From VAZQ01 sp036498625 (GTDB lineage: Bacteria; Pseudomonadota; Alphaproteobacteria; Rhizobiales; Xanthobacteraceae): DNA of 64,000 nucleotides. Both the position numbers and the translations under genes were made by a program. Within the stretch, counting starts at the first letter, position 1; the number at the start of each line of letters is the position of its first letter. The stretch covers positions 6,553-70,552 of the forward strand of contig DASYFD010000162.1 in the NCBI GenBank assembly GCA_036498625.1. The letters are read 5' to 3'. The notes beneath the pieces are model-generated. The model did no database searches and had not been told where the DNA came from. It saw nothing but the letters and a program-made list of their open reading frames with translations. This document shows, in pieces, positions 16,541-24,373 of this stretch.

Positions 16541-17386
16541 GTGGCGGGCGATTTCTCCGGGTGGATTGGCCGGACCGAGGCGGTCGAGGACGTTCTCACG
16601 CCCGCCACGGCGCGATCCCTGCTGGCGACCCTTGACCAGGATCCGGATGCCGCCGCGGGAGATTTCGCCCCGCAGTCGATCCATTGGTGCCTCGCGGTCC
16701 CGGGGGCGCGCATGAGCGATCTCGGCATCGACGGCCACCCCAGGACCGGCGGATTCCTGCCGCCCGCGCCGTTCTCGCGCCGGATGTGGGCTTCTAGCGC
16801 GGTGGAATTTCTCGCACCGATCCGCGTCGGGTCCTCGGTCCGGCGAATCTCGAAAATCGCCGCCGTCACGGAGAAGGCCGGAAGCTCCGGCCGCCTCATG
16901 TTTGTGGATGTCGATCACGCCATCTCGGCGAATGGCTCGCCGGCTGTGCGGGAGCGACAGACGATCGTTTACCGCGAGGCGAGGGCTGGCTCCGGATCGA
17001 GCAAGGCCGAGCCGAGGGATCTGGCCAGCTGGACCTGGCAAAGGGAGGTCACTCCTGATGAGGTGATGTTGTTCCGGTATTCGGCGCTGACTTTCAACGG
17101 CCATCGCATCCACTACGATCTCCCCTACGCCACGACCGTTGAGGGTTATGCGGGCCTCGTGGTGCAGGGTCCGCTGGTGGCGACGCTTCTGCTCGACCTC
17201 TGCGCCCGTCAGCTTGGCGCGGACGCACTGTCGCGTTTCGCCTTTCGGGCGGTTGCGCCGGCATTTGCCGGAGTGCCCTTGAGGCTCAAGGCGCGAAGGG
17301 ACGGATCCTCGCTCGCGCTGGCGGCCTTCGGGCACCCAGGCTATCTCGTCATGACGGCCGAAGCGGACATCAGGGAAAGACTTTGA
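16541..17386 (+). CDS. HTD2/MaoC-type hydratase, similar to mesaconyl-C4-CoA hydratase
   Basis: 281-aa double hot-dog protein. The C-terminal block FRYSALTFNGHRIHYDLPYA followed by EGYAGLVVQGPLVATLLL is the signature of the HTD2 / mesaconyl-C4-CoA (or itaconyl-CoA) hydratase group. The catalytic Asp/His pair of hot-dog hydratases may correspond to HRIHYD. The start is a GTG with AGGAGG six bases upstream. It lies between the amidohydrolase and aldehyde dehydrogenase genes. Likely reaction: hydration of a branched enoyl-CoA; substrate uncertain. Confidence 0.8.
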   Translation: MAGDFSGWIGRTEAVEDVLTPATARSLLATLDQDPDAAAGDFAPQSIHWCLAVPGARMSDLGIDGHPRTGGFLPPAPFSRRMWASSAVEFLAPIRVGSSVRRISKIAAVTEKAGSSGRLMFVDVDHAISANGSPAVRERQTIVYREARAGSGSSKAEPRDLASWTWQREVTPDEVMLFRYSALTFNGHRIHYDLPYATTVEGYAGLVVQGPLVATLLLDLCARQLGADALSRFAFRAVAPAFAGVPLRLKARRDGSSLALAAFGHPGYLVMTAEADIRERL

Positions 17387-17434
17387 TGTTTGCCGGGCAC
17401 CGCTCGCCGCTTTTTGTCATCAGAGGTAACCGCA

Positions 17435-18871
17435 ATGGCTGAGTACCCCAATGTTTTGCTTTTCATTGACGGCGCGTGGTGCAACGGCGCGGCCGGTGCC
17501 ACGATCGCGGTGACCAACCCGGCGACCGGCGAGGCGATCGGCAATGTTGCACGGGCCGAGCACGGCGATCTCGATCGAGCACTAGCTGCCGCCGAGCGGG
17601 GCTTCGTGACCTGGCGCAAGGTCTCCGCCTACGATCGGGGACGGGTCTTGCGCAAGGCCGCCGATCTCATGCGTGCCCGGGCCGATGCGATCGCAGCGGT
17701 CCTGACCCGCGAGCACGGCAAGCCGCAGGCCGAGGCCAAGGGCGAGGTGGGAAGCGGCGCCGACATTCTCGATTGGTTCGCCGAGGAGGCGCGGCGCACC
17801 TATGGGCGGGTGATCCCGGCGCGCAGCGAGACGGTGCAGCAGATCGTGGTGAAGGAGCCGGTCGGGCCGGTTGCTGCCTTCACGCCCTGGAACTTTCCCA
17901 TCAACCAGGCCGCCCGCAAGGTGGCGGCGGCGCTGGCGGCCGGCTGCTCGGTGATCCTCAAGGGGCCGGAGGAAACGCCGGCCAGCTGCGCCGCCCTGGT
18001 GCAGGCACTGGCGGATGCCGGCCTGCCGGCCGGCGTGCTCAATCTGGTCTACGGGGTGCCGGCGGACATCTCCGGCTACCTGATCCCGCACCGGATCATC
18101 CGCAAGGTTTCCTTCACCGGCTCGGTGCCGGTCGGCAAGCATCTCGCCGCCATGGCCGGGCAATACATGAAGCGGGTCACCATGGAGCTCGGCGGCCATT
18201 CCCCCGCGATCGTGTTCGCAGATGCGGACCTTGATGTGGCAGCCAGGATTCTCAGCGCCAACAAGTATCGCAACGCCGGCCAGGTCTGCGTGTCGCCGAC
18301 GCGTTTTCTGGTCCACGACCAGCTCTATGAGCCGTTCGTCGATCGCTTCGTGGCCGCCAAGGCGGTGACGGTCGGCGACGGAATGACGGCCGGGGTCGCC
18401 ATGGGGCCGCTCGCGACCGCGCGCCGGGTCGAGGCGATGGAAAGCTTCATCGCTGACGCGGTGGCGAAAGGCGCCAAGCTACGCACCGGCGGCCGGCGCA
18501 TCGGCAATACCGGCTATTTCTTCGAGCCCACCGTGCTCACCGACGTGCCGCAGGACGCCCGCGTGATGAACGAGGAGCCGTTCGGGCCGATCGCCATCAT
18601 GATGCCGTTCACCAGCTTCGAGGAAGCGATCACCGAGGCCAACCGGCTGCCCTACGGGCTTGCCGCCTACGCGTATACGCGATCGCTGAAAACCGCGGCT
18701 GCGGTCGCGGCTGCGCTCGAATCCGGTACGGTCTCGATCAACCACCACGGCCTCGCCCCGATCGAAACCCCGCTCGGCGGCGTCAAGGATTCCGGCTACG
18801 GCTCGGAAGGCGGCGCCGAGGCGATCGAGGCCTATCTGGTGACCAAGTTCGTGACCCAGACCGGGCTGTGA
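17435..18871 (+). CDS. NAD(P)-dependent aldehyde dehydrogenase, succinate-semialdehyde dehydrogenase-like
   Basis: 478-aa aldehyde dehydrogenase with PWNFPI (151-156), the nucleotide-binding FTGSVPVGKHLA, the general base in ELGGHSPAIVF (E251) and the nucleophile in NAGQVCVSPTR (C285). EEPFGPIAIMMPF is also standard. The ATG at 17435 has AGAGGT seven bases upstream and is chosen over a TTG at 17390. It lies 48 bases after the hydratase gene. It would oxidise an aldehyde produced in the pathway to a carboxylate; semialdehyde specificity is a guess from overall resemblance. Confidence 0.9.
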   Translation: MAEYPNVLLFIDGAWCNGAAGATIAVTNPATGEAIGNVARAEHGDLDRALAAAERGFVTWRKVSAYDRGRVLRKAADLMRARADAIAAVLTREHGKPQAEAKGEVGSGADILDWFAEEARRTYGRVIPARSETVQQIVVKEPVGPVAAFTPWNFPINQAARKVAAALAAGCSVILKGPEETPASCAALVQALADAGLPAGVLNLVYGVPADISGYLIPHRIIRKVSFTGSVPVGKHLAAMAGQYMKRVTMELGGHSPAIVFADADLDVAARILSANKYRNAGQVCVSPTRFLVHDQLYEPFVDRFVAAKAVTVGDGMTAGVAMGPLATARRVEAMESFIADAVAKGAKLRTGGRRIGNTGYFFEPTVLTDVPQDARVMNEEPFGPIAIMMPFTSFEEAITEANRLPYGLAAYAYTRSLKTAAAVAAALESGTVSINHHGLAPIETPLGGVKDSGYGSEGGAEAIEAYLVTKFVTQTGL

Positions 18872-18908
18872 CGACCTTGTCGCCAACGAAGCGGTCCCTG
18901 AGCCAATC

Positions 18909-20084
18909 ATGAATCTGCACGTGGACGTTCTCGACGGCACCGCGCATGCGGAGATTCGCGACCAAGTACGCAAGCTGTGCTCCGGCTTCCCGGGTGAGTA
19001 CTGGCGCGCGCTCGATCGGGATGGCGCCTATCCTAAGGATTTCGTCGGCGCGCTCACGGCGGCTGGTTACCTCTCGGCGCTCATCCCGGAAGAGTATGGC
19101 GGTTCGGGCCTGCCGCTGTCGGCCGCCGCCGGGATTCTCGAGGAGATCCATCGCTGCGGATGCAACGCCGCGGCGTGCCACGCGCAAATGTACATCATGG
19201 GCACCTTGCTGCGGCACGGAAGCGACGCGCAGAAGCAGATGTATCTGCCTTCGATCGCCCGCGGCGAGCTCCGGTTGCAGGCCTTCGGGGTGACCGAGCC
19301 GTCGAGCGGCAGCGACACCACCTCGATCAAGACGTTTGCGCGGCGCGATGGCGATGGCTACGTCGTCAACGGCCAGAAGATATGGACATCGCGCGCCGAG
19401 CATTCGGACTTGCTGTTGTTGCTTGCCCGCACGACGCCCCGCGACCAGCTTGCCAGGCGCACCGATGGCCTGTCGGTATTCCTGGTGGACCTCCGGGAGG
19501 CGAAGCAGGGTGGGCTTTCGATCCGGCCGATCCGCACCATGATGAATCATTCCACCACCGAGGTGTTCTTCGACAACGTGCGGATTCCCGCGGCCAATCT
19601 GATCGGGGAGGAGGGGCGCGGATTTCGCTACATCCTATCCGGCATGAATGCCGAACGCGTGCTGATCGCCGCCGAATGCATCGGCGATGCCAAATGGTTC
19701 ATCGATAAGGCGACCGCCTACGCGCGCGATCGTTCGGTGTTCGGCCGGCCGATCGGCCAGAACCAGGGCATCCAGTTTCCCATCGCCAAGGCCTACGCGC
19801 AGATGCGGGCGGCCGAGCTCATGGTCCATCGCGCGGCCGCCCTCTTCGAACAGGGTCGCGACTGCGCCGGCGAGGCCAACATGGCAAAAATGCTGGCGGC
19901 CGAGGCTTCCTGGGCGGCAGCGGAAGCCTGCCTGCAGACCCATGGGGGATTCGGCTTTGCGGAGGAGTACGACGTGGAGCGCAAGTTCCGCGAGGCGCGG
20001 CTTTATCAGGTGGCGCCGATCTCGACCAATCTCATCCTCTCCTATCTGGCCGAGCACGTGCTGGGTCTCCCGCGATCCTTTTGA
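18909..20084 (+). CDS. Acyl-CoA dehydrogenase family protein
   Basis: 391-aa flavoprotein with the ACAD blocks AFGVTEPSSGSDTTSIKTFA (125-144), NGQKIWTSRAEHSD and the C-terminal LQTHGGFGFAEEYDVERKFREARLY. The usual C-terminal base (Glu of the YEGT-type motif in medium-chain enzymes) is missing: the sequence reads YQVAPISTN. A Glu at 249 (MNAERVLIAAE) is at the position used as base by isovaleryl-CoA and long-chain enzymes, which would keep it active. It ends the catabolic operon; a palindrome follows at 20149. Confidence 0.88.
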   Translation: MNLHVDVLDGTAHAEIRDQVRKLCSGFPGEYWRALDRDGAYPKDFVGALTAAGYLSALIPEEYGGSGLPLSAAAGILEEIHRCGCNAAACHAQMYIMGTLLRHGSDAQKQMYLPSIARGELRLQAFGVTEPSSGSDTTSIKTFARRDGDGYVVNGQKIWTSRAEHSDLLLLLARTTPRDQLARRTDGLSVFLVDLREAKQGGLSIRPIRTMMNHSTTEVFFDNVRIPAANLIGEEGRGFRYILSGMNAERVLIAAECIGDAKWFIDKATAYARDRSVFGRPIGQNQGIQFPIAKAYAQMRAAELMVHRAAALFEQGRDCAGEANMAKMLAAEASWAAAEACLQTHGGFGFAEEYDVERKFREARLYQVAPISTNLILSYLAEHVLGLPRSF

Positions 20085-20148
20085 ACGCGTGACTACCCGC
20101 CACGGCGCTTAGGAAAGCCCCGCGACCCGCGGGCCCGTGGCAAGGCCA

Positions 20149-20180
20149 CATTGGGGATATTGACCGGCATCTCCCCAATG
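20149..20180. repeat. 9-bp inverted repeat between acyl-CoA dehydrogenase and regulator genes
   Basis: CATTGGGGA, 14 bases, TCCCCAATG: a perfect 9-bp inverted repeat just before the GntR-type operator. It has no T-run. It may end the catabolic transcript or belong to the regulatory region of the downstream gene. Confidence 0.5.
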
Positions 20181-20181
20181 G

Positions 20182-20200
20182 TCTATGGTTAGTCCATAGA
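20182..20200. promoter_or_regulatory. Candidate GntR/FadR-type operator
   Basis: TCTATGG-TTAGT-CCATAGA is a perfect 7-bp inverted repeat with a 5-bp spacer. It lies 12-30 bases before the ATG of the FadR-type regulator, where it could block transcription start. The ATGG..CCAT core resembles the TGGTnnACCA type of FadR-subfamily sites. Autoregulation is inferred. Confidence 0.65.
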
Positions 20201-20211
20201 GGACTTCCGCC

Positions 20212-21039
20212 ATGAGTTCGGTTCCCACCACGGCCCCGGTGTTCCAAAGCCTCGGGCGGCGCAGCGCCTATCTGGACGTGGCGGACCGCATCCGCGCGAC
20301 CATCTTCAAGGACAAGCTGGCGCTGTTCCAGCGCATGCCCTCCGAGCGCGATCTCGCGGCCCAGTTCGGGGTCAGCCGCGTGGTGATCCGCGAGGCGATT
20401 CGCACGCTTGAGACCAGCGGCCTGGTGACCGTCAAGAAGGGCCCCAAGGGCGGCATCTTCGTCACCCAGGATTATGAGCGGCCGATCGTCGACACCATCA
20501 CCAACCTGCTGGCTGGCGGCGAGGCTACGCTCGACGACCTGTTCGAGATGCGGCTCCTGATCGAACCCTATGCGGCGGCGCGGGTGGCCGAGAGCGGCAG
20601 CGAGGCCGATTTCGCGATGCTGGAAGGCCGGATCGCGCAGGCCGAAGAGGAGCATGGCGCCGACCGCAGCGTGCGCCACGCCTATATCGATTTCCATCGC
20701 CAGATCATCCGGCTGGCCCACAATCCGCTGCTCGCCATCGTGGGCGAGACGGTTCTGCTGGTACTGTACGACCGCGTAAAAGCCGTATTGAGCGCGGAAA
20801 CCACCGAGGTCGGGTTGATCATGCACCGGCAGCTGGTCAATGCCTGCCGCAACCGCCAGCCCGCGGAGGCGCGGGCCATCATGGCGCAGGACATTGAGAT
20901 CCTCAGCCGCCGCTTCGCGGAATTTTCCGCCGGCCTCAAGCAACAGCGCAAGAGCGCGCGCCAAAAACCAAAAGCCGCCGGCGCAACCGTCCAGCCGTCA
21001 CGATCGCCGGCCCGCAACCTCAACCAACAACGCCCATAA
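20212..21039 (+). CDS. GntR family (FadR subfamily) transcriptional regulator
   Basis: 275-aa regulator with an N-terminal winged helix (ADRIRATIFKDKL.., MPSERDLAAQFGVSRVVIREAIRTLETSGLV, residues about 24-74) and an all-helical FCD ligand domain. The FCD domain has the metal-type ligands of the family (DLFEMRLLIEPYAA, DFHRQIIRLAHNP, HRQLVNA). Such regulators usually sense organic acids or acyl-CoA intermediates. The C-terminus after about residue 245 is a basic, low-complexity tail (KQQRKSARQKPKAAG). It lies next to the catabolic operon and has a palindrome before its ATG, so control of that operon and of itself is likely. Confidence 0.9.
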   Translation: MSSVPTTAPVFQSLGRRSAYLDVADRIRATIFKDKLALFQRMPSERDLAAQFGVSRVVIREAIRTLETSGLVTVKKGPKGGIFVTQDYERPIVDTITNLLAGGEATLDDLFEMRLLIEPYAAARVAESGSEADFAMLEGRIAQAEEEHGADRSVRHAYIDFHRQIIRLAHNPLLAIVGETVLLVLYDRVKAVLSAETTEVGLIMHRQLVNACRNRQPAEARAIMAQDIEILSRRFAEFSAGLKQQRKSARQKPKAAGATVQPSRSPARNLNQQRP

Positions 21040-21062
21040 GGAACGCCAACAAGGAGGCCCAG

Positions 21063-21263
21063 ATGGTCAAGCATTTCGATCCCAGTTGCCCCAAGTGCGA
21101 CAAGAAATTCCACGTCCATCACGAAGACCTGCGCTACGCCGGCATCAAGCTGTTGTGCCCGTATTGCCAGAACGAGTTCTTCGTCGAGGAGTGTACCAAC
21201 TTGATCGAGCACGACGGCACGCTCACGCATCCCAACCAGAAGGCCGATACGCACTCGCACTGA
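21063..21263 (+). CDS. Small double-CxxC zinc-ribbon protein
   Basis: 66-aa protein with CPKCDKKFHVHHEDL near the N-terminus and CPYCQNEFFVEEC at about 38-50: two CxxC pairs plus one extra Cys and several His, consistent with one structural zinc. It has a GGAGG ribosome site and lies 23 bases after the GntR gene and about 215 bases before ubiD. A small zinc-ribbon partner next to a UbiD-type decarboxylase could be an accessory subunit, but nothing in the sequence proves a link. No known family name could be assigned. Confidence 0.75.
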   Translation: MVKHFDPSCPKCDKKFHVHHEDLRYAGIKLLCPYCQNEFFVEECTNLIEHDGTLTHPNQKADTHSH

Positions 21264-21279
21264 TTCCATTTTCGATGGG

Positions 21280-21399
21280 TGTCATCGCCGGGCATAGCCC
21301 GCGCAGACGGGCGTAAACGCCCTTATGTCCCGGCGACCTCGATAAGGAGGGCACCGTGCGACCCTTATCGAGATGGCCGGAACAAGTCCGGCCATGACA
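21280..21399. repeat. Dispersed ~120-bp palindromic intergenic element, copy 1
   Basis: Begins TGTCATCGCCGGGCATAGCC and ends GGCCGGAACAAGTCCGGCCATGACA. It contains an inner hairpin around CCTTATCGAG/CTCGATAAGG and arms around GGGCGTAAACGCCC. A close relative lies in opposite orientation at 43035-43153, and a fragment at 45811-45845. This is a REP/BIME-like element between the zinc-ribbon gene and ubiD; the gap holds no gene. Confidence 0.8.
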
Positions 21400-21478
21400 C
21401 GAGAGGACGGTGCACACCTTTCCCCGATTAACCGGCGCCACGGCGCCCCGACGGCAGCCACACTTTCAGAGGTCAACC

Positions 21479-22939
21479 ATGAACGTCCAGGTCAAGCCCA
21501 CCATCCCGCTCAACACCGGCAAGCCGAGCGAGCTGCGCGATTACATCGCCATGATCGAGCGCGATCATCCCAAGGAGATTCTCCGCATCTCCGACGAGAT
21601 CGATCCGGCCAAGTTCGAGGCGACCGCCATCCTCGCCAATCTCGAGGAGAAGGGCATCAACCCGATGGTGCTGTTCGAGCGGCCGATCAACCAGTTCGGC
21701 AAGGTCTCGCCGTTCCCGCTGATCACCAACATCTATTCGTCGCGCCGCCGCGACGCGCTCGCGCTCGGCCTGCAGGCCAACCAGGACCGCATCGATCTCA
21801 GCCTGGAATATTCCCGCCGCGAGGCGCGCCGGGTGCCGCCGGTGCGGATCGCGAGCGCCGACGCGCCGGTCAAGCAGGTCGTCAAGGTCGGCGACCAGGT
21901 CGATCTGCGCGAGCTGCCGATCGTGCGCCATCACCGCATGGATCCGGCGCCCTATATCGACATGGCGCCGATCATGCGCGATCCCGAGATGGGCCACTAC
22001 AACATTGCGTTCCTGCGCATGATGTACAAAGGCCCGCGCAAGCTCGGCATCCACATGTCGCCGCGCCATAACTGGCAGATGTGCCGCAAGAACGAGCTCA
22101 AGAACCAGCCGACCCCGACCGCCATCATCGTCAGCCATCACCCGGCGTTCTTCTTAGGGTCGCTCAACGTGGCGCCGTTCGGCACCGACGATTACGAGGT
22201 GCTGGGCGCCATGATGAACGAGCCGATCCGGCTGGTGCCGTCGCAGACCTGGGGCGAGGACTTCATGGTGCCGGCCGACGCCGAGATGATCATCGAGGGC
22301 GAGATTCCCCCCAATGTGCGCGAGGTCGAAGGGCCGTTTGGCGAGTTCCCGGGCACCTACGGGCCGCAGCGGCTGCGCTGGATTATCGACGTCAAGGCGA
22401 TGACCCACCGCAAGAACGCCATCTACCAGGACATCTTCGTCGGCCATGCCGACGACTGGGTGATGGGCGCGATCCCGAAGGAAGGCGCGCTCTACAACCG
22501 CATCAAGGGCGTGGTGCCGGGCGTCAAGGCGGTGCACCTGCCCAATTCCGGCGTCGGCCGCTTCAACTGCTACATCTCGATCGACAAGCGGGTGGACGGC
22601 GAGAGCAAGCAGGCCGCCTTCATCGCGCTCGGCGAGGTCGATTTCGTCAAGAACGTGATCGTGGTCGATGGCGACATCGATCCTTACAACGAGCAGGAGG
22701 TCATGTATGCGGTCGCGACCCGCACCCAGGCCAACGAGGATGTCGACATCATCAAGAATTCCAAGGGCAACACGCTCGATCCCTCGCAGACCGACGACAT
22801 CATGACGGCCAAGATGATCATCGACGCGACGCGGCCGATGCGCCGCCCGTTCTCCACGCGGCTTGACGTGCCGGCCGAGGTGCGGGCGCGGTTCCCGATC
22901 GAGAAGTATTTCAATAGGGTCGCTGCGGAGCCCAAATAG
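21479..22939 (+). CDS. UbiD family prenylated-FMN-dependent decarboxylase
   Basis: 486-aa (de)carboxylase that should act on an aromatic or alpha,beta-unsaturated carboxylic acid using prenylated FMN. The catalytic stretch EGEIPPNVREVEGPFGEFPG (273-292) contains the family's Glu-Arg-Glu type active-site residues. Metal/prFMN-binding DYEVLGAMMNEPI and NCYISIDKR are also present. The ATG has AGAGGT upstream; an earlier in-frame GTG/ATG has none. No ubiX (prFMN synthase) is in the window, so the cofactor must come from elsewhere. The substrate is probably an aromatic acid linked to the operon upstream; that is inference. Confidence 0.9.
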   Translation: MNVQVKPTIPLNTGKPSELRDYIAMIERDHPKEILRISDEIDPAKFEATAILANLEEKGINPMVLFERPINQFGKVSPFPLITNIYSSRRRDALALGLQANQDRIDLSLEYSRREARRVPPVRIASADAPVKQVVKVGDQVDLRELPIVRHHRMDPAPYIDMAPIMRDPEMGHYNIAFLRMMYKGPRKLGIHMSPRHNWQMCRKNELKNQPTPTAIIVSHHPAFFLGSLNVAPFGTDDYEVLGAMMNEPIRLVPSQTWGEDFMVPADAEMIIEGEIPPNVREVEGPFGEFPGTYGPQRLRWIIDVKAMTHRKNAIYQDIFVGHADDWVMGAIPKEGALYNRIKGVVPGVKAVHLPNSGVGRFNCYISIDKRVDGESKQAAFIALGEVDFVKNVIVVDGDIDPYNEQEVMYAVATRTQANEDVDIIKNSKGNTLDPSQTDDIMTAKMIIDATRPMRRPFSTRLDVPAEVRARFPIEKYFNRVAAEPK

Positions 22940-23012
22940 GGGGGCGCAATAGCATTCGCGCTTATCGCGCTCCCCAGTTTGTCCCGGATGCATGCGGCGC
23001 TGTCGCCCCGAT

Positions 23013-23037
23013 GGAACTTTCTCTCCATGGCGCCGTT
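23013..23037 (+). promoter_or_regulatory. EcfG-type stress promoter (GGAAC-N16-CGTT)
   Basis: Exact match to the alphaproteobacterial general-stress sigma factor consensus: GGAAC at 23013-23017, 16-bp spacer, CGTT at 23034-23037. It lies 31 bases before the ATG of the 28-aa membrane peptide gene. Confidence 0.8.
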
Positions 23038-23068
23038 GTCCTCCAGACATCAACATATGGAGGCGAAT

Positions 23069-23155
23069 ATGGGCTTCGGTAGAGGCGCACTGCTCTGGCT
23101 GATCGGCATTCCGCTGCCGATTATCATCCTCTTGGCTTTGTTCATGCATCATTAA
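23069..23155 (+). CDS. 28-residue membrane peptide
   Basis: Tiny open frame MGFGRGALLWLIGIPLPII.. ending FMHH. Residues 7-26 form one hydrophobic membrane-spanning segment with a central PLP kink; the short N-terminus has one Arg, and the C-terminus ends in two His. The ATG has GGAGGCGAAT directly upstream; an earlier ATG at 23057 would add four residues. Support for a real gene is the exact EcfG promoter before it and a strong rho-independent terminator 22 bases after it. Similar very short peptides occur in stress regions of Rhizobiales. Function unknown; membrane stress response is inferred. Confidence 0.75.
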   Translation: MGFGRGALLWLIGIPLPIIILLALFMHH

Positions 23156-23176
23156 GCGGGCGAGGCTTCCTGCTGC

Positions 23177-23206
23177 AAGGCCGGCCATCCATTGGCCGGC
23201 CTTTTT
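23177..23206 (+). terminator. Rho-independent terminator
   Basis: Perfect stem AAGGCCGGCC / GGCCGGCCTT around a 7-base loop, followed by TTTTT. It ends the small peptide transcript. Confidence 0.9.
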
Positions 23207-23334
23207 GTTGGTGGAAAGTCCCCGGCGGCCCGAAACCGGCTTCCTCATTCAGACATTGCTTAAGTACATTCCGCGTGAATGTCAGGTGCATCACCGTCAA
23301 GCGTGCGCGGGGCGCGTTCGTTGCCGATGTCGCA

Positions 23335-23359
23335 GGAACAACACGCAGGCTCGATCATT
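23335..23359 (+). promoter_or_regulatory. EcfG-type promoter candidate (GGAAC-N16-CATT)
   Basis: GGAAC at 23335-23339, 16-bp spacer, CATT at 23356-23359, about 90 bases before the PRC-barrel gene. It has one mismatch to the CGTT element. Confidence 0.55.
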
Positions 23360-23448
23360 GTCGAACCGTACAATGGCGCCGGCTCCCGGTTCAGGGTCCT
23401 CTCCGGTTCCGAACTGTGCAGACGTTCGGCAAAAAAATGGAGAATGCG

Positions 23449-23820
23449 ATGGCCACGATTGAGAAAGAGACAACTTCGCTCATCGGCAGCGACAAGGTGG
23501 AAGGAACGACCGTCTACGGAATGGACGGAAACAGCATCGGGACTATTCAGCGGATCATGATCGACAAGATCAGCGGGAAAGTCGCCTATGCGGTCACCTC
23601 GTTCGGAGGATTTCTCGGCATGGGCGAGGACTACTATCCCTTGCCCTGGGCGCAACTGAAGTACGATACGGGCCTCGGTGGCTATCGCACCAACCTGACC
23701 GAGGCTCAGCTCAAGGGCGCCCCGAAATACGGTCGATCGACCGAATGGAACTGGTCCGATCGCGCGAACGATCGCAAGGTCTACGATTATTACAAGGTTC
23801 CGCTCTGGTACGCCGATTGA
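23449..23820 (+). CDS. PRC-barrel domain protein
   Basis: 123-aa soluble protein. After a short lead (MATIEKETTSLIGSDKVEGT) comes one PRC-barrel domain: VYGMDGNSIGTIQRIMIDKISGK, then VAYAVTSFGGFLGMGEDYYPLPW (about residues 24-70). In this family the domain follows the stress-protein pattern VY..dG..iG.i....ID..sGkV.YaV.sfGGflG. The second ATG (23449) has GGAG six bases upstream; an ATG at 23437 is also possible. It stands alone with its own promoter and terminator. PRC-barrel stress proteins are regular EcfG targets; molecular role unknown. Confidence 0.85.
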   Translation: MATIEKETTSLIGSDKVEGTTVYGMDGNSIGTIQRIMIDKISGKVAYAVTSFGGFLGMGEDYYPLPWAQLKYDTGLGGYRTNLTEAQLKGAPKYGRSTEWNWSDRANDRKVYDYYKVPLWYAD

Positions 23821-23855
23821 GCATGCCAGCGCCCTCAAGGCGCTGCCGTGCAAGC

Positions 23856-23890
23856 AGCCCCGCCGTTTGCACGGCGGGGCTTTGCATTTT
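23856..23890 (+). terminator. Rho-independent terminator after PRC-barrel gene
   Basis: AGCCCCGCCG / CGGCGGGGCT perfect 10-bp stem with a 6-base loop, then TTGCATTTT. It lies 36 bases after the stop. Confidence 0.85.
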
Positions 23891-23928
23891 GTCAGCCCGC
23901 TGTGGCCCGTAAACGCCTCATATTGCGA

Positions 23929-23953
23929 GGAACCACTTCATCGGCCCGACATT
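23929..23953 (+). promoter_or_regulatory. EcfG-type promoter candidate (GGAAC-N16-CATT)
   Basis: GGAAC at 23929-23933, 16-bp spacer, CATT at 23950-23953, 24 bases before the ATG of the small zinc-ribbon gene. It matches the form at 23335. Confidence 0.6.
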
Positions 23954-23977
23954 GACCCATAAAGAAGAGGTGACGTC

Positions 23978-24178
23978 ATGGGCGCCCCAGCTAGTGGATC
24001 TGAATTGGACTGTCCGAGGTGTGGCGCCGTGATGGACGAGAGGGGCCGGATCCGGTCCTTCGGCAACGACCCGGGTCTGCGGATATTTGAATGCCGGGCC
24101 TGCGGATTTGGAACTTCACGTCTCGACACGCGGCAATCGCGGCGTCCGGCGAGGAAGAAGTCTGGCGTCGCGCAATAG
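23978..24178 (+). CDS. Small zinc-ribbon protein
   Basis: 66-aa protein with CPRCGAVMDERGRI (about residues 12-25) and CRACGFGTSRLD (about 39-50): two CxxC knuckles of a treble-clef or rubredoxin-like zinc site. The tail is basic (RQSRRPARKK). The ATG has AAGAGGTG upstream and is preceded by an EcfG-like promoter. No family name is recognised; it may be a nucleic-acid- or protein-binding stress factor. Confidence 0.75.
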   Translation: MGAPASGSELDCPRCGAVMDERGRIRSFGNDPGLRIFECRACGFGTSRLDTRQSRRPARKKSGVAQ

Positions 24179-24303
24179 CCCCCGCGGTGTTTGAGCTTTA
24201 GCGTTTCCGCACGATCGCGCGGATCAATACGTACACCTTTAGAAGAATCACGAGCAGTAGGTCAGATTCCATTTCGAATTGCGGCATTATCGGGACTTTT
24301 CTC

Positions 24304-24328
24304 GGAACTAATTCGACTCAACCGCGTT
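24304..24328 (+). promoter_or_regulatory. EcfG-type stress promoter (GGAAC-N16-CGTT)
   Basis: Exact match: GGAAC at 24304-24308, 16-bp spacer, CGTT at 24325-24328, 45 bases before the ATG at 24374. Confidence 0.8.
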
Positions 24329-24373
24329 TATCGGCACACTCGCAACTCATCAGCGAACAGCCGGAGGAAATTC

